Below, piece by piece: positions 1 to 11,660 of a DNA stretch of 64,000 bases. The stretch is from Branchiostoma floridae (taxonomy: Eukaryota; Chordata; Leptocardii; Amphioxiformes; Branchiostomatidae), in the NCBI RefSeq assembly GCF_000003815.2, contig NC_049982.1, positions 7,915,849 through 7,979,848 of the forward strand, given 5' to 3'. The translations under genes and the position numbers were made by a program. The notes below the pieces were generated by a model. It was given only the letters and a program-made list of their open reading frames with translations, had not been told where the DNA came from and made no database searches. Every line of letters starts with the position of its first letter. The first letter of the stretch is position 1.

Positions 1-229
1 GGCGATGCATGTGCTGTTCAAAGTTTGCCAAAATGTGACGCCAAAACAAACTACAGAATTTTAGTCCCTCTAAAGAGGGGTTTTGGGGCAGTATACATTC
101 AATTTGGCTTCTTGGATTTGGAAACTAAAAAGGCAATGTGTCACAATGATCATAAAACAACTCCGCCCAATGTTCAATAATACGCAAACCTATAATTACA
201 GAATGCTTTTAAGCACGAAAATGTTTTAC

Positions 230-2755
230 CTGTTCACAAGACGGCTCCCCAAACCCTCCACATTCGCATGGAGGTCCGGGCGGCCCGGGAACACCATCAC
301 GGCCGTCCCGCCCGTCTCGTCCGGCCGGTCCTTCGGGACCCCGGAAGGGACCTGCGAAATTTGAATATTGATTGAATATCTACACTGTTTATATCATTAA
401 TGACAAAAGGATATTGGTGACAGTGCGTTTCATGTCGCCACTTTTTTTGACAAAATGAAAGTACGTACCAAAGGGGCTACGTCGACGAGCACTTTGGGAT
501 TTTAGAAAACGTAACACAGAATTTTTTAAATACTGCAATAGAAAACGTAACACAACAGAACAACTATCGGTCAGTAAATTTGACACAAGACGTATGACAA
601 GAACTGACAGTGCAAGTTTCGAGCCAAAGAACACGATAACTGTGAATAAGAATCGGAAAGGGACATGAATAAGGAACGTTACATGAACACGAACTTTCAA
701 GTCCAGTCCCAACAAAACGCCAATAAGTGTGGCAATAAAAACTATTGCCATGGCGACGGTTTTATTGTTTATAAGTATTAATGATTGTTGTTTTAGGTTA
801 GTTGTAATTGTGTGCTAATCTTTCGCCTGGCTGTATGTATGAAGATATTGTTTCACGTGATGGATGTTTGAAGGGCATTACTGTTAACAAGAAAGGCGAT
901 CTCTTGTGACGAGCTCGAGTGGCCTATTATAAATGTTTCTCATTGATCATACAAATAAGGTCCTAATTTGCATAAAAGATATCGGTTGATCATCTCCTCT
1001 ACCTAAATAACAATGTGTTCAAAGTATGAAAGTCTTAGCAAAGAAAGCTATTGTAGCATTTTCTCATAGATTATGTAAATGAGACCCTAATTTGTCTTAC
1101 GTCTGCATGTTCAACTTAACGTACATGTTGCTGCCAAATGTCGCAAGAATGGAATTTTCGTCATTTAACACTAAAATACAAAATTTCTCATTGATTATGT
1201 AAATTAGGTAACGATTTGCATAATTGATATCTATCGATATTTCTCTCTAGTTACATGTGTCATGTTTAACAGTTTAAGTGTCCTAGTACAATGAAATTCG
1301 TATTATGTGGCTTGATAAACTGTGCTTATTAATTATGCAAATTAGCCCCTGGTTTGCATTAATAGTCCTTATTCATGGAAGGCATCTCCGAAGTTATCTA
1401 CATATCAAAAATCACGATGATCCGTCAACTCCTTCCCCAGTTATTCCCTTCCAAAATGTGGTGCAATTACGCACGGGCGAACGAACTGCTGTGGAATTTC
1501 GGGAATTTTCACCAATCAGATATATACTTAACAGTAAGTTTGATAATTCTCTCTTTTTTAGTTACATATGGCATATTTTTCCGTAATCTTAACACGAAAT
1601 GCAGTGTATTTATAGACTGCCATCATTGATTATGCAAATTAGCCCTTGAATTGCATGACTAGCATTTAATTATGAAAGGCATCTCTGAAGCTATCTACAG
1701 TTCAAATGTCATGAAGATCCGTCAACCTATTCCAGAGTTATTCCCCTCTAAAGGGATGATGCAACTATGCAGGCGTGGAAAAATTCCTGACATGCCTGCG
1801 GGATTTTGGGAATTCCTGTCAAACGGACGCACACTATAAATTGTATGCTAGCCCCTGAGGCGTCGCCAAAAACCTTCATACCTGCAGGTGTCGTGACGGA
1901 GTTGTCGGAACGCCTGTACCTCCGCAAGGTGGCGTTGTGTTCAGGGACACTGTCAGCTTGGTTCGACTTCTCGCCCTTTATAAAAAAGGTAGGTTTAGAC
2001 TTTTTGTTTGTCTTGGCTCTTGAGTATTCCTAATTGCTATATATAACATATCAAGAAGGCAAGAAAACAGGAAACCAATAGCCTATACACTACCCGCAAA
2101 CCACGTTACATCCGCTGTATGTTGATAGCATTTCAGACACACAAGAAGTGGAACAAAAACTCTATTTTCTTCTAACTACAGCTTAATGCCGAGATGTTAA
2201 GACTAAGAAGCCAGTGTTGAAACCAGGAACATATCCACGGTTCATTCAACTTACAGCCATGCGCTGCCAGATTTTACTTCCCTGTTGTAGCAAGCTACTG
2301 GCAAAAAATACCTCTCGAAAGTTCCCGAAGTTGTGTTCCTCAGCATGCCCGAGTTGAAACTTGGTTTCCAGCACAGCCAGTCTCTCCCTCAAAGACGCCC
2401 CGTCAGCTTTCTCCTTCTGTAACTCCGTCTTCAGAGACGACAGGTGGATTTTCAGGGCCGTTATTTCCTCCTTGTGCGAGGACGCTTCCTCCTTGTCTCC
2501 AATAGAGGCACGTTGCTGGATCTCCATGGCCAAGGTACGATCCTTCAGCGTCAGGATCTGGTCCTTCAGTTGAGAAACATCTTGGAAAGACTTCTCACGG
2601 ACATGCTTAACTTCGTGAGCGAGGAAGACGAGGGCCGCCACCACCAGCACCCCCGCCCCGGCCGCCACGGCCACCGTCACCGGTCGGGCCGCGGGTCGGT
2701 CTCGGCGGGCCCGGCTGGCAACTTCGCTTACGTTAAGCAGCTTCTCCGAGCTCAT
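230..2755 (-). CDS. Gene A: type II transmembrane coiled-coil/collagen protein, 5' part only (3' exons outside window)
   Basis: Three exons are visible: exon 1 at 2755-2312, exon 2 at 1975-1882 and exon 3 at 351-230, all with GT/AG borders and compatible phases (0, then 1, then 0). Exon 1 (148 codons) starts [12 protein letters not shown], has a basic stretch, a transmembrane helix rich in V/A/L at about residues 26-47, then a charged coiled coil to NFGNFRE. Exon 2 holds the sequon NAT and the furin-like motif RYRR. Exon 3 has nine Gly-X-Y triplets including three GRD triplets, followed by a C-x-C cluster and GEPSCEQ. Its closest copies, I and E, continue into a long collagen exon and a ten-cysteine domain, so gene A probably ends likewise beyond the left edge; this cannot be seen. 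Nearly identical to gene I, but intron 2 lacks the LINE found there. Confidence 0.8.
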
Positions 2756-3010
2756 TGTCAGCTTGTAGCGAGAACAGACTAACAAAGAAAGGACAAATCT
2801 ATAACGTCCCTTTCTGTTGCCCGAGATCACTTCCACCTTCAACAGTCGGGACTTGAAGTAAGAAAAAATACCCTGTAAGAGTAAATACCCTGTAAGAAGA
2901 ATGCGTAATTTACAGCAACGTCTCAAAGTACAGAAGCATTGATTGGTTGAGATGTACAGGTGGTGTGATTTTCCAACAATACCACCTTTGCACCTGACGT
3001 CACAACGTCA
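2756..3010 (-). promoter_or_regulatory. Gene A upstream region with CCAAT box and CRE-like palindrome
   Basis: On the minus strand a CCAAT box (plus ATTGG at 2942-2946) lies 187 bp upstream of the ATG, and a perfect TGACGTCA palindrome (CRE/ATF-type site) lies at 2995-3002. The CCAAT box recurs 150-200 bp upstream of exon 1 in genes B, C, D, E, G and J, so it is probably a real promoter element. The full CRE palindrome occurs only here and at gene I (54560-54567). The start context is GACAATGA. Confidence 0.5.
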
Positions 3011-3067
3011 ACACGGCAGCAGTTGGTAAACAGCTGTCTTTGTTCAGACGAATGTTCCATGCCAATA

Positions 3068-3317
3068 TAGCCTGGATACCAGCACCTAGCTCCAAACTAT
3101 AGCAGTTTCGCTCTGATTTATAGTCCTTACGCCAGGGAAGGTCACAAGCCCCTGTCTCTATTTGCACCCAGAGGTCATTGGCACCCGGTTTCTGATTAAC
3201 TGTCCCGCGCTGTGCGAGAGATAACCAGCCCCGCGTGCTGTGTTTGGCGGCAGGGTAAATTGCTTGCCGCACCGAAGAGATTAGCGAGCATAGCACGGCG
3301 GTTTGGTACCCAGGCTA
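3068..3317. mobile_element. 250-bp MITE upstream of gene A
   Basis: Imperfect terminal inverted repeats TAGCCTGGATACC and GGTACCCAGGCTA are flanked by a 9-bp direct repeat ATGCCAATA at 3059-3067 and 3318-3326. Homologous sequence upstream of genes B and C runs through this point without the insert, so it is an insertion. No coding potential. The same copy at the same place upstream of gene I (54633-54882) dates it before that duplication. Superfamily not assigned; an 8-9 bp duplication fits hAT or Mutator-like families. Confidence 0.75.
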
Positions 3318-3326
3318 ATGCCAATA

Positions 3327-3920
3327 GTTTGGAAGGAACCGTGAAACGAGGAAACGTGGTGTCATAAAGTATGACAAGGGTTTGTTTTGTAAAGAGCTGG
3401 TGAAGTAGCTCTTACGGTCCTTCACCCCGAATTATAGGACGAATTGATTTTCACAGTAATTTCCGAGTTAGTACGAACATGAAGGCTTTTGTATAGTCCA
3501 TTACCAGTATTTTCAATTTCGCCAAGGTTTTGACCTCCAAAACACATTTAATTTCATCGACTACAAGATGTGAAGCAAAACTGGCCCCGATTCAAGCTTG
3601 TGAAAAAAACTTACCCCATTCTGACTATAGCTAGCTGCCCTTGTCAAAGATTTTGATATGAGTCGGATAAGTTGTATTGTGTGCCCTGACTGGCCGAAAT
3701 GTAACTTCCAAGCAGATCTACTGTGGTACGTGGGCAGTATCCATGGTCCAAAACAATCTCATTTGCCACCGGAATTGTCTCGGCCCATCTGCTTGGAGAT
3801 TAGCCGAACTGTGCCCTTCACTGGAGCGGCTCCTGCCCTCGAGACCCAGAAAAACCTGATTACCAAGTTGAACTTTGTTGATGAAAAGCAAGATGTCGTG
3901 CAGATGGAACCAATATTAAA
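3327..3920. repeat. Intergenic spacer with inner palindrome, no gene
   Basis: No coding exon is seen. This unit-specific spacer is shared with the regions upstream of B, C, G and I. Around 3700-3820 it carries a degenerate inverted repeat (CCAAGCAGATCTACTG against the reverse of CATCTGCTTGGAGATT), which is better preserved at 12105-12228. Confidence 0.5.
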
Positions 3921-5139
3921 CTAGAAAGGCCGACATTTGCTTAAGAGCAAATACAGCATATTTCAGCCATACCCCTTCCCACGCAACATTGGACTGTTTC
4001 AAATCACCCCTGCGCAAAAATGGAACATCCTCTTAACAGTACATTATCCCCCAAAGTGGACTGGTATTGTGAATTGATTCCAGGTAAAAACAGAGCTTGC
4101 TTCTATTTTTCAGAAAATGACAATAATCACACCTTCCATTCAGAAAATTTTCATCATGACTGAAAATTGTTGAATGACTTCATGTAATGTCATTGAAAAT
4201 TTTCAGTACGATAACTAGGTGTAAGTTTAAAAAAGTATAAGCTCCTTGTGATGTGGGTACATTTATTATTGCAGTGAACTTTTTTTATTCAAGTAGGGCA
4301 TGCGATTTAATAATTATCAAGCAGGTGCAGGTACTGTAGGAGCGTTTGTTTTCTTCAAGCTGTAAAACTGTTAAACTGTTTTACTTTGTATGCAATCAGC
4401 CATCGAGCCTATTCTTATTTTAGTTTAACAACTTCCTGCCAGACCCGGAAGATACGATTGAACCTTGTTCGAGGATTCATTTTCGTCTGTCTGGTCAGTC
4501 TGTTCATACCCTCGAGGCTGGCACTGAGAGTGTTTTATTGGGCTGAAACTCTGGCAGTTTAAAGTTACTTACAATTTAAATGTTCAACTTCAAAGTTTAT
4601 GTCAAACAACAACAGCACTAGGAAATGTGGCCACTATAGACAGGTGGTCACTATAGAGAAAATGCTGATCTATTGACTAGGAGCCATACGTTACACATGA
4701 TCATTAATCATATAAACATTGCACAGGTAAGCCAATTGTTTAGATGTACAATTAAGTTCAAATAATTCTGAAGAGAAATATTGATGAGAAAATAATCATT
4801 CTCGCCACTGTCTAACTTATAATTACGTATCAAAACTAAACGCAGATTTTCTAACTAACGCACCTTTCCCCGACTTCATCAAAGGACTGCCGGCTATCAA
4901 TCAAACACGGCTGTTGATTAGACTTAGAGTTTCAAACAGCCATGTGCTGTGTGCCAGTTGACAGCGAACTTCATGCTACGTGATGTTTTACATTGCTTGG
5001 ACCTTCTTTCCTACAGCGGTGCTTCTACAAAATATTTAGACTGTAACACTGAGTCCCACATGTTTTATAGAATAGAATTTGACGCAGAACAGCGTTTTTT
5101 GCTGGGTATTTTTCTTGAAACATGTTCGTGGGAATATCA

Positions 5140-6440
5140 GCGAGGCGGCGACGTAGGGATATCAGACCGTCAACAAAAGTCGCACGGCGGCTAACTGCGC
5201 ATCGAAGATACTAGCGCTATAAATAAGCGCTTCAACTAAGGATGGCAACCCGTACAATATTTTTGTATACTGTTGAGCTAAGTAAAGTTTGTTGTTTATG
5301 AGGTTTTAGTTGTCTTTGAAGCTTTGACCCGAAATATTTTAAAGTCAAACTGCTGAAGAGAAGTAAGTGACTGCTACGATTATCGTAGATATGGCCCTAA
5401 AAAAACTGATAAAAGAAGCCTTCTCAATAGTCTAAAATGCAAGAGCTTCCGGGGGGGCTTCGCCCACCTGGGTCCCCCCCACAGTGGCCCTGCCCCTGGA
5501 CCCCGCCAGGGACATTCGGCGGCCCCCGGACCCCTGTCCGACGCTTTGAAAAAATCCTGGCGAGAAGTCTGTACGGCCTGAGTCTTCAAGTTAACGTATT
5601 GTGTGGTCCCGCTTATGAATATTAATTAGCCTTCGCTTTCCTCTTCGCTGATTGGCTGAACCATTAATTGAATTAACTCTTCCTGCCGGCAAGACGCAGG
5701 TGCAGATGTCGGCTCTGTGGGGTGAACGTCCGAAAGATCATGGCATGGAGAACGAAAGAAAACCAATTTCCCCTAAAAAAAGTGCTGTAATTAAGCCTTT
5801 TACAGTACTTTAAGCCAAAAATTTTACTTGGATCATTTTACCAACTATCTTATGCCTATCTATACCAAATGTTACTCATACCAGGGTACAGGGGTGCAAA
5901 ATATACCGTTATAAGACCGTCAACAACAGTCGCACGGAGCTAACAGCGCAGCGAAAATACCATCGCTAGCGTTTCAACTTCGGATAACAAGTTATAAGTA
6001 CTGTTGAACTCAGTAACATTAAAGTTTGTTTTTAGTTGCCTTTGACGGTTTGACCTGAAATAGTGTTACGCTAAACTCCTGAAGAGAAGTTAAGTGACTG
6101 CTGTGATTATCATAGATATGCCCCTAAGAACTGGTACAATATAAAGCCTTCTGAATAGTGTAAAATGCGAGAGCCTTAGGCGGGCTTCGCTCCCCCTGGC
6201 GGGAACACTGCTATATACGGGATCATGAGGCCCCGCTTATGAATATTAATTAGCCTTTGGCCTCCTCTTCGCTGATTGGCTAGGTCTTTGATTCAATCAA
6301 CTCTCCGGCTGACGCGCACAGGTGTGGCTCTGTGCGGGGTCACGGAAGGTCACGTCAGGAGGCCAAAAGAAAACAAATTTCCCCTCAGAAAAGTGCCAAA
6401 ATTAATCATTTTAAAGTTGTTTATGTCAAAAATTTGACTT
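5140..6440. repeat. Two diverged ~700-bp direct repeats inside the Helentron-like element
   Basis: The stretch from about 5140 to 5830 is repeated at about 5910 to 6440. Shared landmarks are the gaccgtcaacaa(a/c)agtcgcac start, the CTGAAGAGAAGT block, a GC-rich gggcttcgc block, GCTTATGAATATTAATTAGCC and a final TTTCCCCT. No reading frame is preserved between the copies, so they are non-coding element body. The GC-rich block near 5450-5530 gives spurious open frames on both strands. Confidence 0.6.
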
Positions 6441-6484
6441 GAATCTTGTTACCAAGTATCTAATGCCTATCTATACCAAATTTC

Positions 6485-7030
6485 AGGTCATTTAATTGTA
6501 ATACCAGGGTACAGGAGCCAAAAGTGTCCTTTTTTGGTCAAAAATTGGCCAAAAATCGCAAAAATAAGCATTTTGTTGCACTATACACCAAAAGTGTTAT
6601 TGAATTTATATGAACGTATTATCAAGGCACATCTGTGTCAAATTTCAGCTCATTCGGTTGCAATACCAAGGCACAGGAGCCAAAAGTGTCCTTTTTTGGT
6701 CAAAAATTGGTAAAAAAATCGCAAAAATAAGCATTTTGTTGTACTGTACACCAAAAGTGTTATTGAATTTATATGGGGGCATTATCAAGGCACATCTCTG
6801 TCAAATTTCAGCTCATTTGGTTGTAATACCAGGGTACAGGGGCCAAAAGTGTCCTTTTTTGGTCAAAAATTGGTCAAAAAATCGCAAAAATAAGCATTTT
6901 GTTGTACTGTACACCAAAAGTGTTATCGAATTTATATGGGGGCATTATCAAGGCACATCTCTGTCAAATTTCAGCTCATTTGGTTGTAATACCAGGGTAC
7001 AGGGGCCAAAATATACAGTTTTGGTCTAAA
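6485..7030. repeat. Tandem repeat of ~162-bp units inside the Helentron-like element
   Basis: Just over three units recur with landmarks ATTTCAGCTCATT, GTCCTTTTTTGGTC, AAATAAGCATTTTGTTG and ACCAAAAGTGTTAT, spaced about 162 bp apart (for example near 6571, 6732 and 6894). Tandem repeats in the body are common in non-autonomous Helentrons. The open frames here come from repetition. Confidence 0.75.
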
Positions 7031-7535
7031 ATTGACCAAAAAAATCTCAATAAAATCATTTTAGAGGCAGATATGAAAAAACTGAGAAAAAGCATCAAGG
7101 TATTGGCCCATTCTACCCCTGTGCCAAATTTCAGGTCATTCGGTCCAGGAACGGCAGAGATGAATCACTTTGAAGATTTGACAGGAGAAAGAAGAAAGAA
7201 AGAAACATTACGAATACAATATATTTCACCATACTATGTATGGCTGAAATATAACTACAGAATATGGAATATTTGAAATACGATGGTGACAGGAAGAGGC
7301 ACAGTTGCATTACTGGTATATATGTCTTTTAATAAGTCAAATGCATGTTTATAAATAGGTGTGAACGTCATTGCACGGAGATGTCACGTTATCGGCGTCG
7401 CAAGGTACCAAAACATTGATGGGGGGGGTGTAGGGGGCAGGTGTATCTTACACCTGTACTCCCGCAGTCATTTTAAGGTGTACAGAATTCGAAATGTTGC
7501 AATACAAGAGTCCATATGTATGTGGAACAGTCTGC

Positions 7536-7541
7536 TTTATT
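7536..7541 (-). terminator. Putative polyadenylation signal of gene B
   Basis: AATAAA on the minus strand, in the block CTGCTTTATTTC on plus. The block is conserved downstream of genes C, D, E, H, J and K, which supports function. It gives a 3' UTR of about 620 bases after the last-exon stop. Confidence 0.5.
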
Positions 7542-8163
7542 TCGGAATATAAATGCCTGAAAGGTTCTGAGTGCACATGTACAAATGAAGTAGCTACATT
7601 TTTGAAAACATTAGTCAAAATTTCTCCACGACTAAAGGCAGTGTAGTAACTAAGTACAGCAACACCAGCATATAAAAACAAGGAATGTAGTCATCCTTCT
7701 TTACATCATGAAGCCATTGACATTTTCATCAAGCACTACACAATACACGTCGGCTACAATATAAAATGTAATGCTGTAATCACCAGGACATGATATTAAT
7801 ATAAAATAGGCTGAACATTGTTGTCACAAGTTTTAAATCGGTAACCCAAAATACGTTAAGTAACTCTCAGTGTAGCCATGACTCATGAGATACATGTACA
7901 GTTTCTGAACCCACCTAGGCCACCTCAAATAACTGCAAACACATAGCTAAACCAAACAAACATACCAAAAACAATGTTACTTTTTTTACCGAGATGATAA
8001 CCAAAGATGATAACAGTTTTAAGAAAACACATCATAGGTGTGAACTATCACAATAAGTAATTATAAGAAAATGTGCTTCAGTTCAAACTGCGAAGCAGAT
8101 ACATTATGTATCCTGTTATGTGCAAATCTGTGCTTTGGGAATCTCCACGTCTGCATGCTGTGT

Positions 8164-11100
8164 CTAGTCACCGGTGCAGTCCCTACAGAGAAGAACAAAA
8201 ATGATTTGTTGTAGAGTTGTACATCAGTTAATGCACAATGAAAATCTTCAATTGCTTTTACTGGCACATTTTGTTGCGTGTTGTTCACCTTGTCATAGAT
8301 CATCAAGTTTCCTTACTGTTTCTGTACCAGGGTTTATTTTTACAGGAAGGGGTTGCTTGCGCCTCGTCGAACACAGGACCCCCATTTCATGTTTTTTTGT
8401 CGAAAGACGGGTGCCGCCCCAACTGAGGTGCCCTTCCCCTATAATCTATTGAAAATCACCTTATGTGAAGTCACGTGGAAAGAGAAGACTCCAGTGGTGT
8501 ACTTACTGTCCCAGGACCTCCACCCGCATGCTGATGTGCTGATTCCATGTCTGCGGCCAGAACCTGACGTAACGTGCAGTTACCGGCGGGTCCAACAGGT
8601 GGCGTACTTCGGTGTCCTGATCAGAGTTGCCAGCGAAGATCTAGGATCAGGATGGTACATGTATTGTGAACGAACAGCCTATCAGAAACCCCGTTCATAA
8701 AAATCAACGTTGTAGGCACACATTATATGACAGACACAATTTCTAATACTGAACTAGAACAATTACAATATTTACTTAGATTGAATGACTATTCATACCT
8801 GCAAGTGCGAGAGAAAACTTTATCAATTCTGTAACGTTGACTACTGTAATTGACTTGATTATGTAAGACAACGGTTACCAACCCTCTCACGTCCCAGTTT
8901 ATCCAGGTATGTAGACCACGTGATTCCGTCTCTGCTGAAGCGTAGTTTGTAGGAGGTCACCCTTTGTGGATAGATGTTACTGGACCTACCCTGGGTGATA
9001 ACTCCAGCTACAGTAGTCTCTGCTCCCACGTCAACCTGGACAGGAATAACACGTAATCCTGAGAAACATCATCGCGGTACAAAATGCCTGCGGTGTTCAA
9101 AATGCCGTACGTAGTTGCATGGTTGTAAGTGTGATTGGTCAACTATGAAGCTTGAATTGGACATTTGTCCACTAAATTTTCCATGCTGACATTTGAATCC
9201 ACATCTTCTGGTTTCCTATGTTTTATATGTTCTTTTAAAAAAAAAAAGATTACACAAATAATTAGAAAGTGCTGACATGAAACTGCGTGAGTCTGCGTCA
9301 ACAAATATCAAGCAAGTGGCTGTCAGTGGAACTTTAGGTTACGCCTGGGAGGGAGCGAGAAGCGAGCACTGGATAGAGGAAAGTGGCGGGGTGGCGCCAG
9401 ATGAATTTATTGTGAAGAGGAGGAGAAGGGAGTGCAAGTACTGTATTATGACGATGAGGATGAAAAAGAAAACATGCCAGAAGATGTGCACGACACAGGA
9501 CAAAAATTATTTGATATGATAAAAACAATATAATTTATACCCTGCAGGCTCCACTTACCTGTAACCATTGCTGGTTGTTGTTCTGTGCAGCGCACCAGGC
9601 TCCGGCGCCCTCATGGGAATGAAGGCGAGCTTTGCTGGCGTCATGACCTGAACTGCCCCACGAAGTGGATGCAGTAAGGTGGCCATCAGGAATAGCGCCG
9701 CTCTCCATACCTAGAGGTACTGCAGTGCACGGCTGCTACATACAGAATGAGATATGCATTCACTGACGGTAAATGTCATGTTACCCATCATCCCTGGACC
9801 ATCGGGCACAATACAAAGGTGTCCCGATACATACATTTGTAGCTTGATATGAATTTACCGCTTTCTTCCGAAAAACGTTGGCCTCGAGCTCAAGTTTGGC
9901 TCGGAACACATGAATGAATGACATTTCATGGGGGTAATAAATGAATGAATGAAAACATCACGTTATCATACGATAATAACTACAGAGTACAGAGCACACG
10001 CTACCTGTGGGCAGGATTGTCCTCCACACCCTCCACATCCACCAGCCGGACCGGGAGGCCCGGGCGGCCCGGGAGCACCATCGCGGCCGTCCCGCCCGTC
10101 TCGTCCGGCCGGTCCTTCAGGACCCCGGAAGAGGCCTGTAACAGTTGCAGTGATAGAGGATTACACCGTGTAAAGTTGACATCATTACCAGCTCGGATAT
10201 CGTGAAGTTATTCGTCCGATCGCCCCGTTTCATCAAAAAGAAATAGCAAAGATTTTCATTCATAGAAATAGCGAAAAAGACACCTTTTTGAAGTTTTTCT
10301 ATTTATCCAATATAAAACGTAGCATAACACATAGGACGCGCCAAACGAAAATCCATTTGGCTGGGGAAGCCACATGCATGTCTCACTACTAGAGTTGGAC
10401 GATCACTGATCTATTGTTTGGAGGGCTATTGTAGAATTTCTCCGGGGCATATCGGACAATAGCGCCAATTTTAGAATTTAACGACGTGGAAAATGTTTAT
10501 ACTAAAAGGGGATCCGGAAATGATCACAATATGCCAAATTTACACCAGCAAGCATAATTCTCTCTCAAAACTCAACTAACGTTCATACCTGCAGTTGCCG
10601 TGACCGAGTTGTCGGATCGCCTGTACCTCCGCAAGGTGGCGTTGTGTTCAGGGACACCGTCAGCTTGGTTCGGCTTCCCGCCCTTCAGACATAAAGAAAG
10701 TTAAGTCGATGGAGGTTAGACATGCAGCTAATAAGATACGTTAGATAACAGTTCATTCAAGAACTGGATAAAAAAGGAGTGAAAATTCTATTCCCTTCCG
10801 AGGGAAAAGCCATTATTGTTATAGGGATGAATTAAAAACAAGAACATGTTCACGCTTCGTTGAACTTAGAGCCATGCACGGAAAGAATTAACCCCCGTGT
10901 TGTAGCAACATGAGCAAGCTACTGGCAAAAAATACCTCTCGAAAGTTCCCGAAGTTGTGTTCCTCAGCATGCCCGAGTTGGAACTTGGTTTCCAGCACAG
11001 CCAGTCTCTCCCTCAAAGACGCCCCGTCAGCTTTCTCCTTCTGTAACTCCGCACGTTCGCTGTCTAGTTGAGTCTGCAGGGACGACATGTGGATTTTCAG

Positions 11101-11433
11101 GGCCGTCACTTCCTCCTTGTGCGAGGACAGTTGGATTTTCAGGGCCGTCATTTCCTCCTTGTGAGAGGACGCTTTCTCCTTGTCTTTAGCGGCGACGTCT
11201 TGCTTGATCTCCATGGCCAAGGTACGATCCTTCAGCGTCAGGATCTGGTCTTTCAGTTGAGCGGAGTTTTCACGGACATGCTTTACCCCATGAAAGAGGA
11301 AGACGAGGGCCGCCACGACCAGCACCCCCGCCACGGCCGCCACGGCCACCGTCACCGGTCGGGCCGCGCCGGGTCGGTCTCGGCGGGCCCGGCCGGCAAC
11401 TTCGCCTGCGTATGCAGCCTTCTCCGAGCTCAT
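8164..11433 (-). CDS. Gene B: type II membrane coiled-coil/collagen/discoidin protein (complete reference copy)
   Basis: Seven exons: 11433-10936, 10682-10589, 10135-10005, 9735-9559, 9035-8883, 8640-8507 and 8182-8164, giving about 401 residues. Tail and transmembrane helix occupy about residues 1-47, the coiled coil runs to 166, the NAT sequon and RYRR furin motif are in exon 2, nine-plus Gly-X-Y triplets and [11 protein letters not shown] are in exon 3. Exons 4-7 form an F5/8 type C domain: [78 protein letters not shown]. The last exon adds DCTGD and a stop, supplying the closing cysteine. Oddities: the coiled coil has a local repeat ([14 protein letters not shown] then [14 protein letters not shown]); the usual QWVTSY is QRVTSY; the spike cysteine found in the other copies is missing. 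A surface or shed trimeric binding protein is inferred from architecture. Confidence 0.85.
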
Positions 11434-11660
11434 TGTCAGCAAAGAAAGGACAAATCTATAACGTCACTTCCACCCTTCAAAACACTTCCACCCTTCAAAA
11501 GTCGGGACTTGAAGTAAGAAAAAATACTAGTACCCTGTTAGAAGAATGCGTAGTTTACAGCAACGTCACAGGGTACAGAAGCATTGATTGGTTGAGGTGG
11601 GCAGGTGAGATGTCATTTCCCAACAATGCTACCTGTGCGTCACAACATATAAAGACGACA
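11434..11660 (-). promoter_or_regulatory. Gene B upstream region with CCAAT box
   Basis: CCAAT on the minus strand at 11591-11587, about 154 bp before the ATG, within the block GCATTGATTGGTTGAGG that is shared by the promoters of C and J. A TTATAGATTTGTCC motif nearer the ATG is also shared but is not a clear TATA box. Confidence 0.45.

Larger units (their letters stand above)
3921..7254 (-). mobile_element. Non-autonomous Helentron/HINE-like rolling-circle transposon
   Basis: Comparison with the duplicate at about 55480 shows 3,334 bp inserted between aatattaaa and ctacagaat with no clear target duplication. Read on the minus strand the 5' end is TTATATTTCAGCCATAC. The 3' end carries the inverse motif GTATGGCTGAAATAT (plus 3958-3972 matches 7238-7252), then a 7-bp-stem hairpin ATTTGCT..AGCAAAT, ten bases, and a terminal CTAG. 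Subterminal inverted repeats, a 3' hairpin about 10 nt from CTRR and no target duplication are known Helitron/Helentron features. The exact edge is ambiguous by one or two T residues. No Rep/helicase frame is present, so mobilisation in trans is inferred. The interior holds two tandem repeat blocks, listed separately. Confidence 0.65.

Noticed and set aside
389-751. Hydrophobic minus-strand frame starting [16 protein letters not shown], repeated at 34396-34617 and 50551-50766
   Set aside because: It lies in intron 2 and is conserved only because the intron is duplicated. Frames break at different indels in each copy.
2444-2782. Plus-strand frames rich in [15 protein letters not shown] opposite each exon 1
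   Set aside because: Antisense shadows of the transmembrane/coiled-coil exon, which has the splice sites and homologous start codons.
5380-5625. GC-rich frames on both strands, proline/glycine rich
   Set aside because: Part of a repeat in the Helentron-like insertion; the second copy does not keep the frame.
8503-8505. TAA directly after VEVLGQ as the gene end
   Set aside because: It is part of a conserved GTAAGTAC donor, and a conserved downstream micro-exon supplies the missing cysteine and stop.
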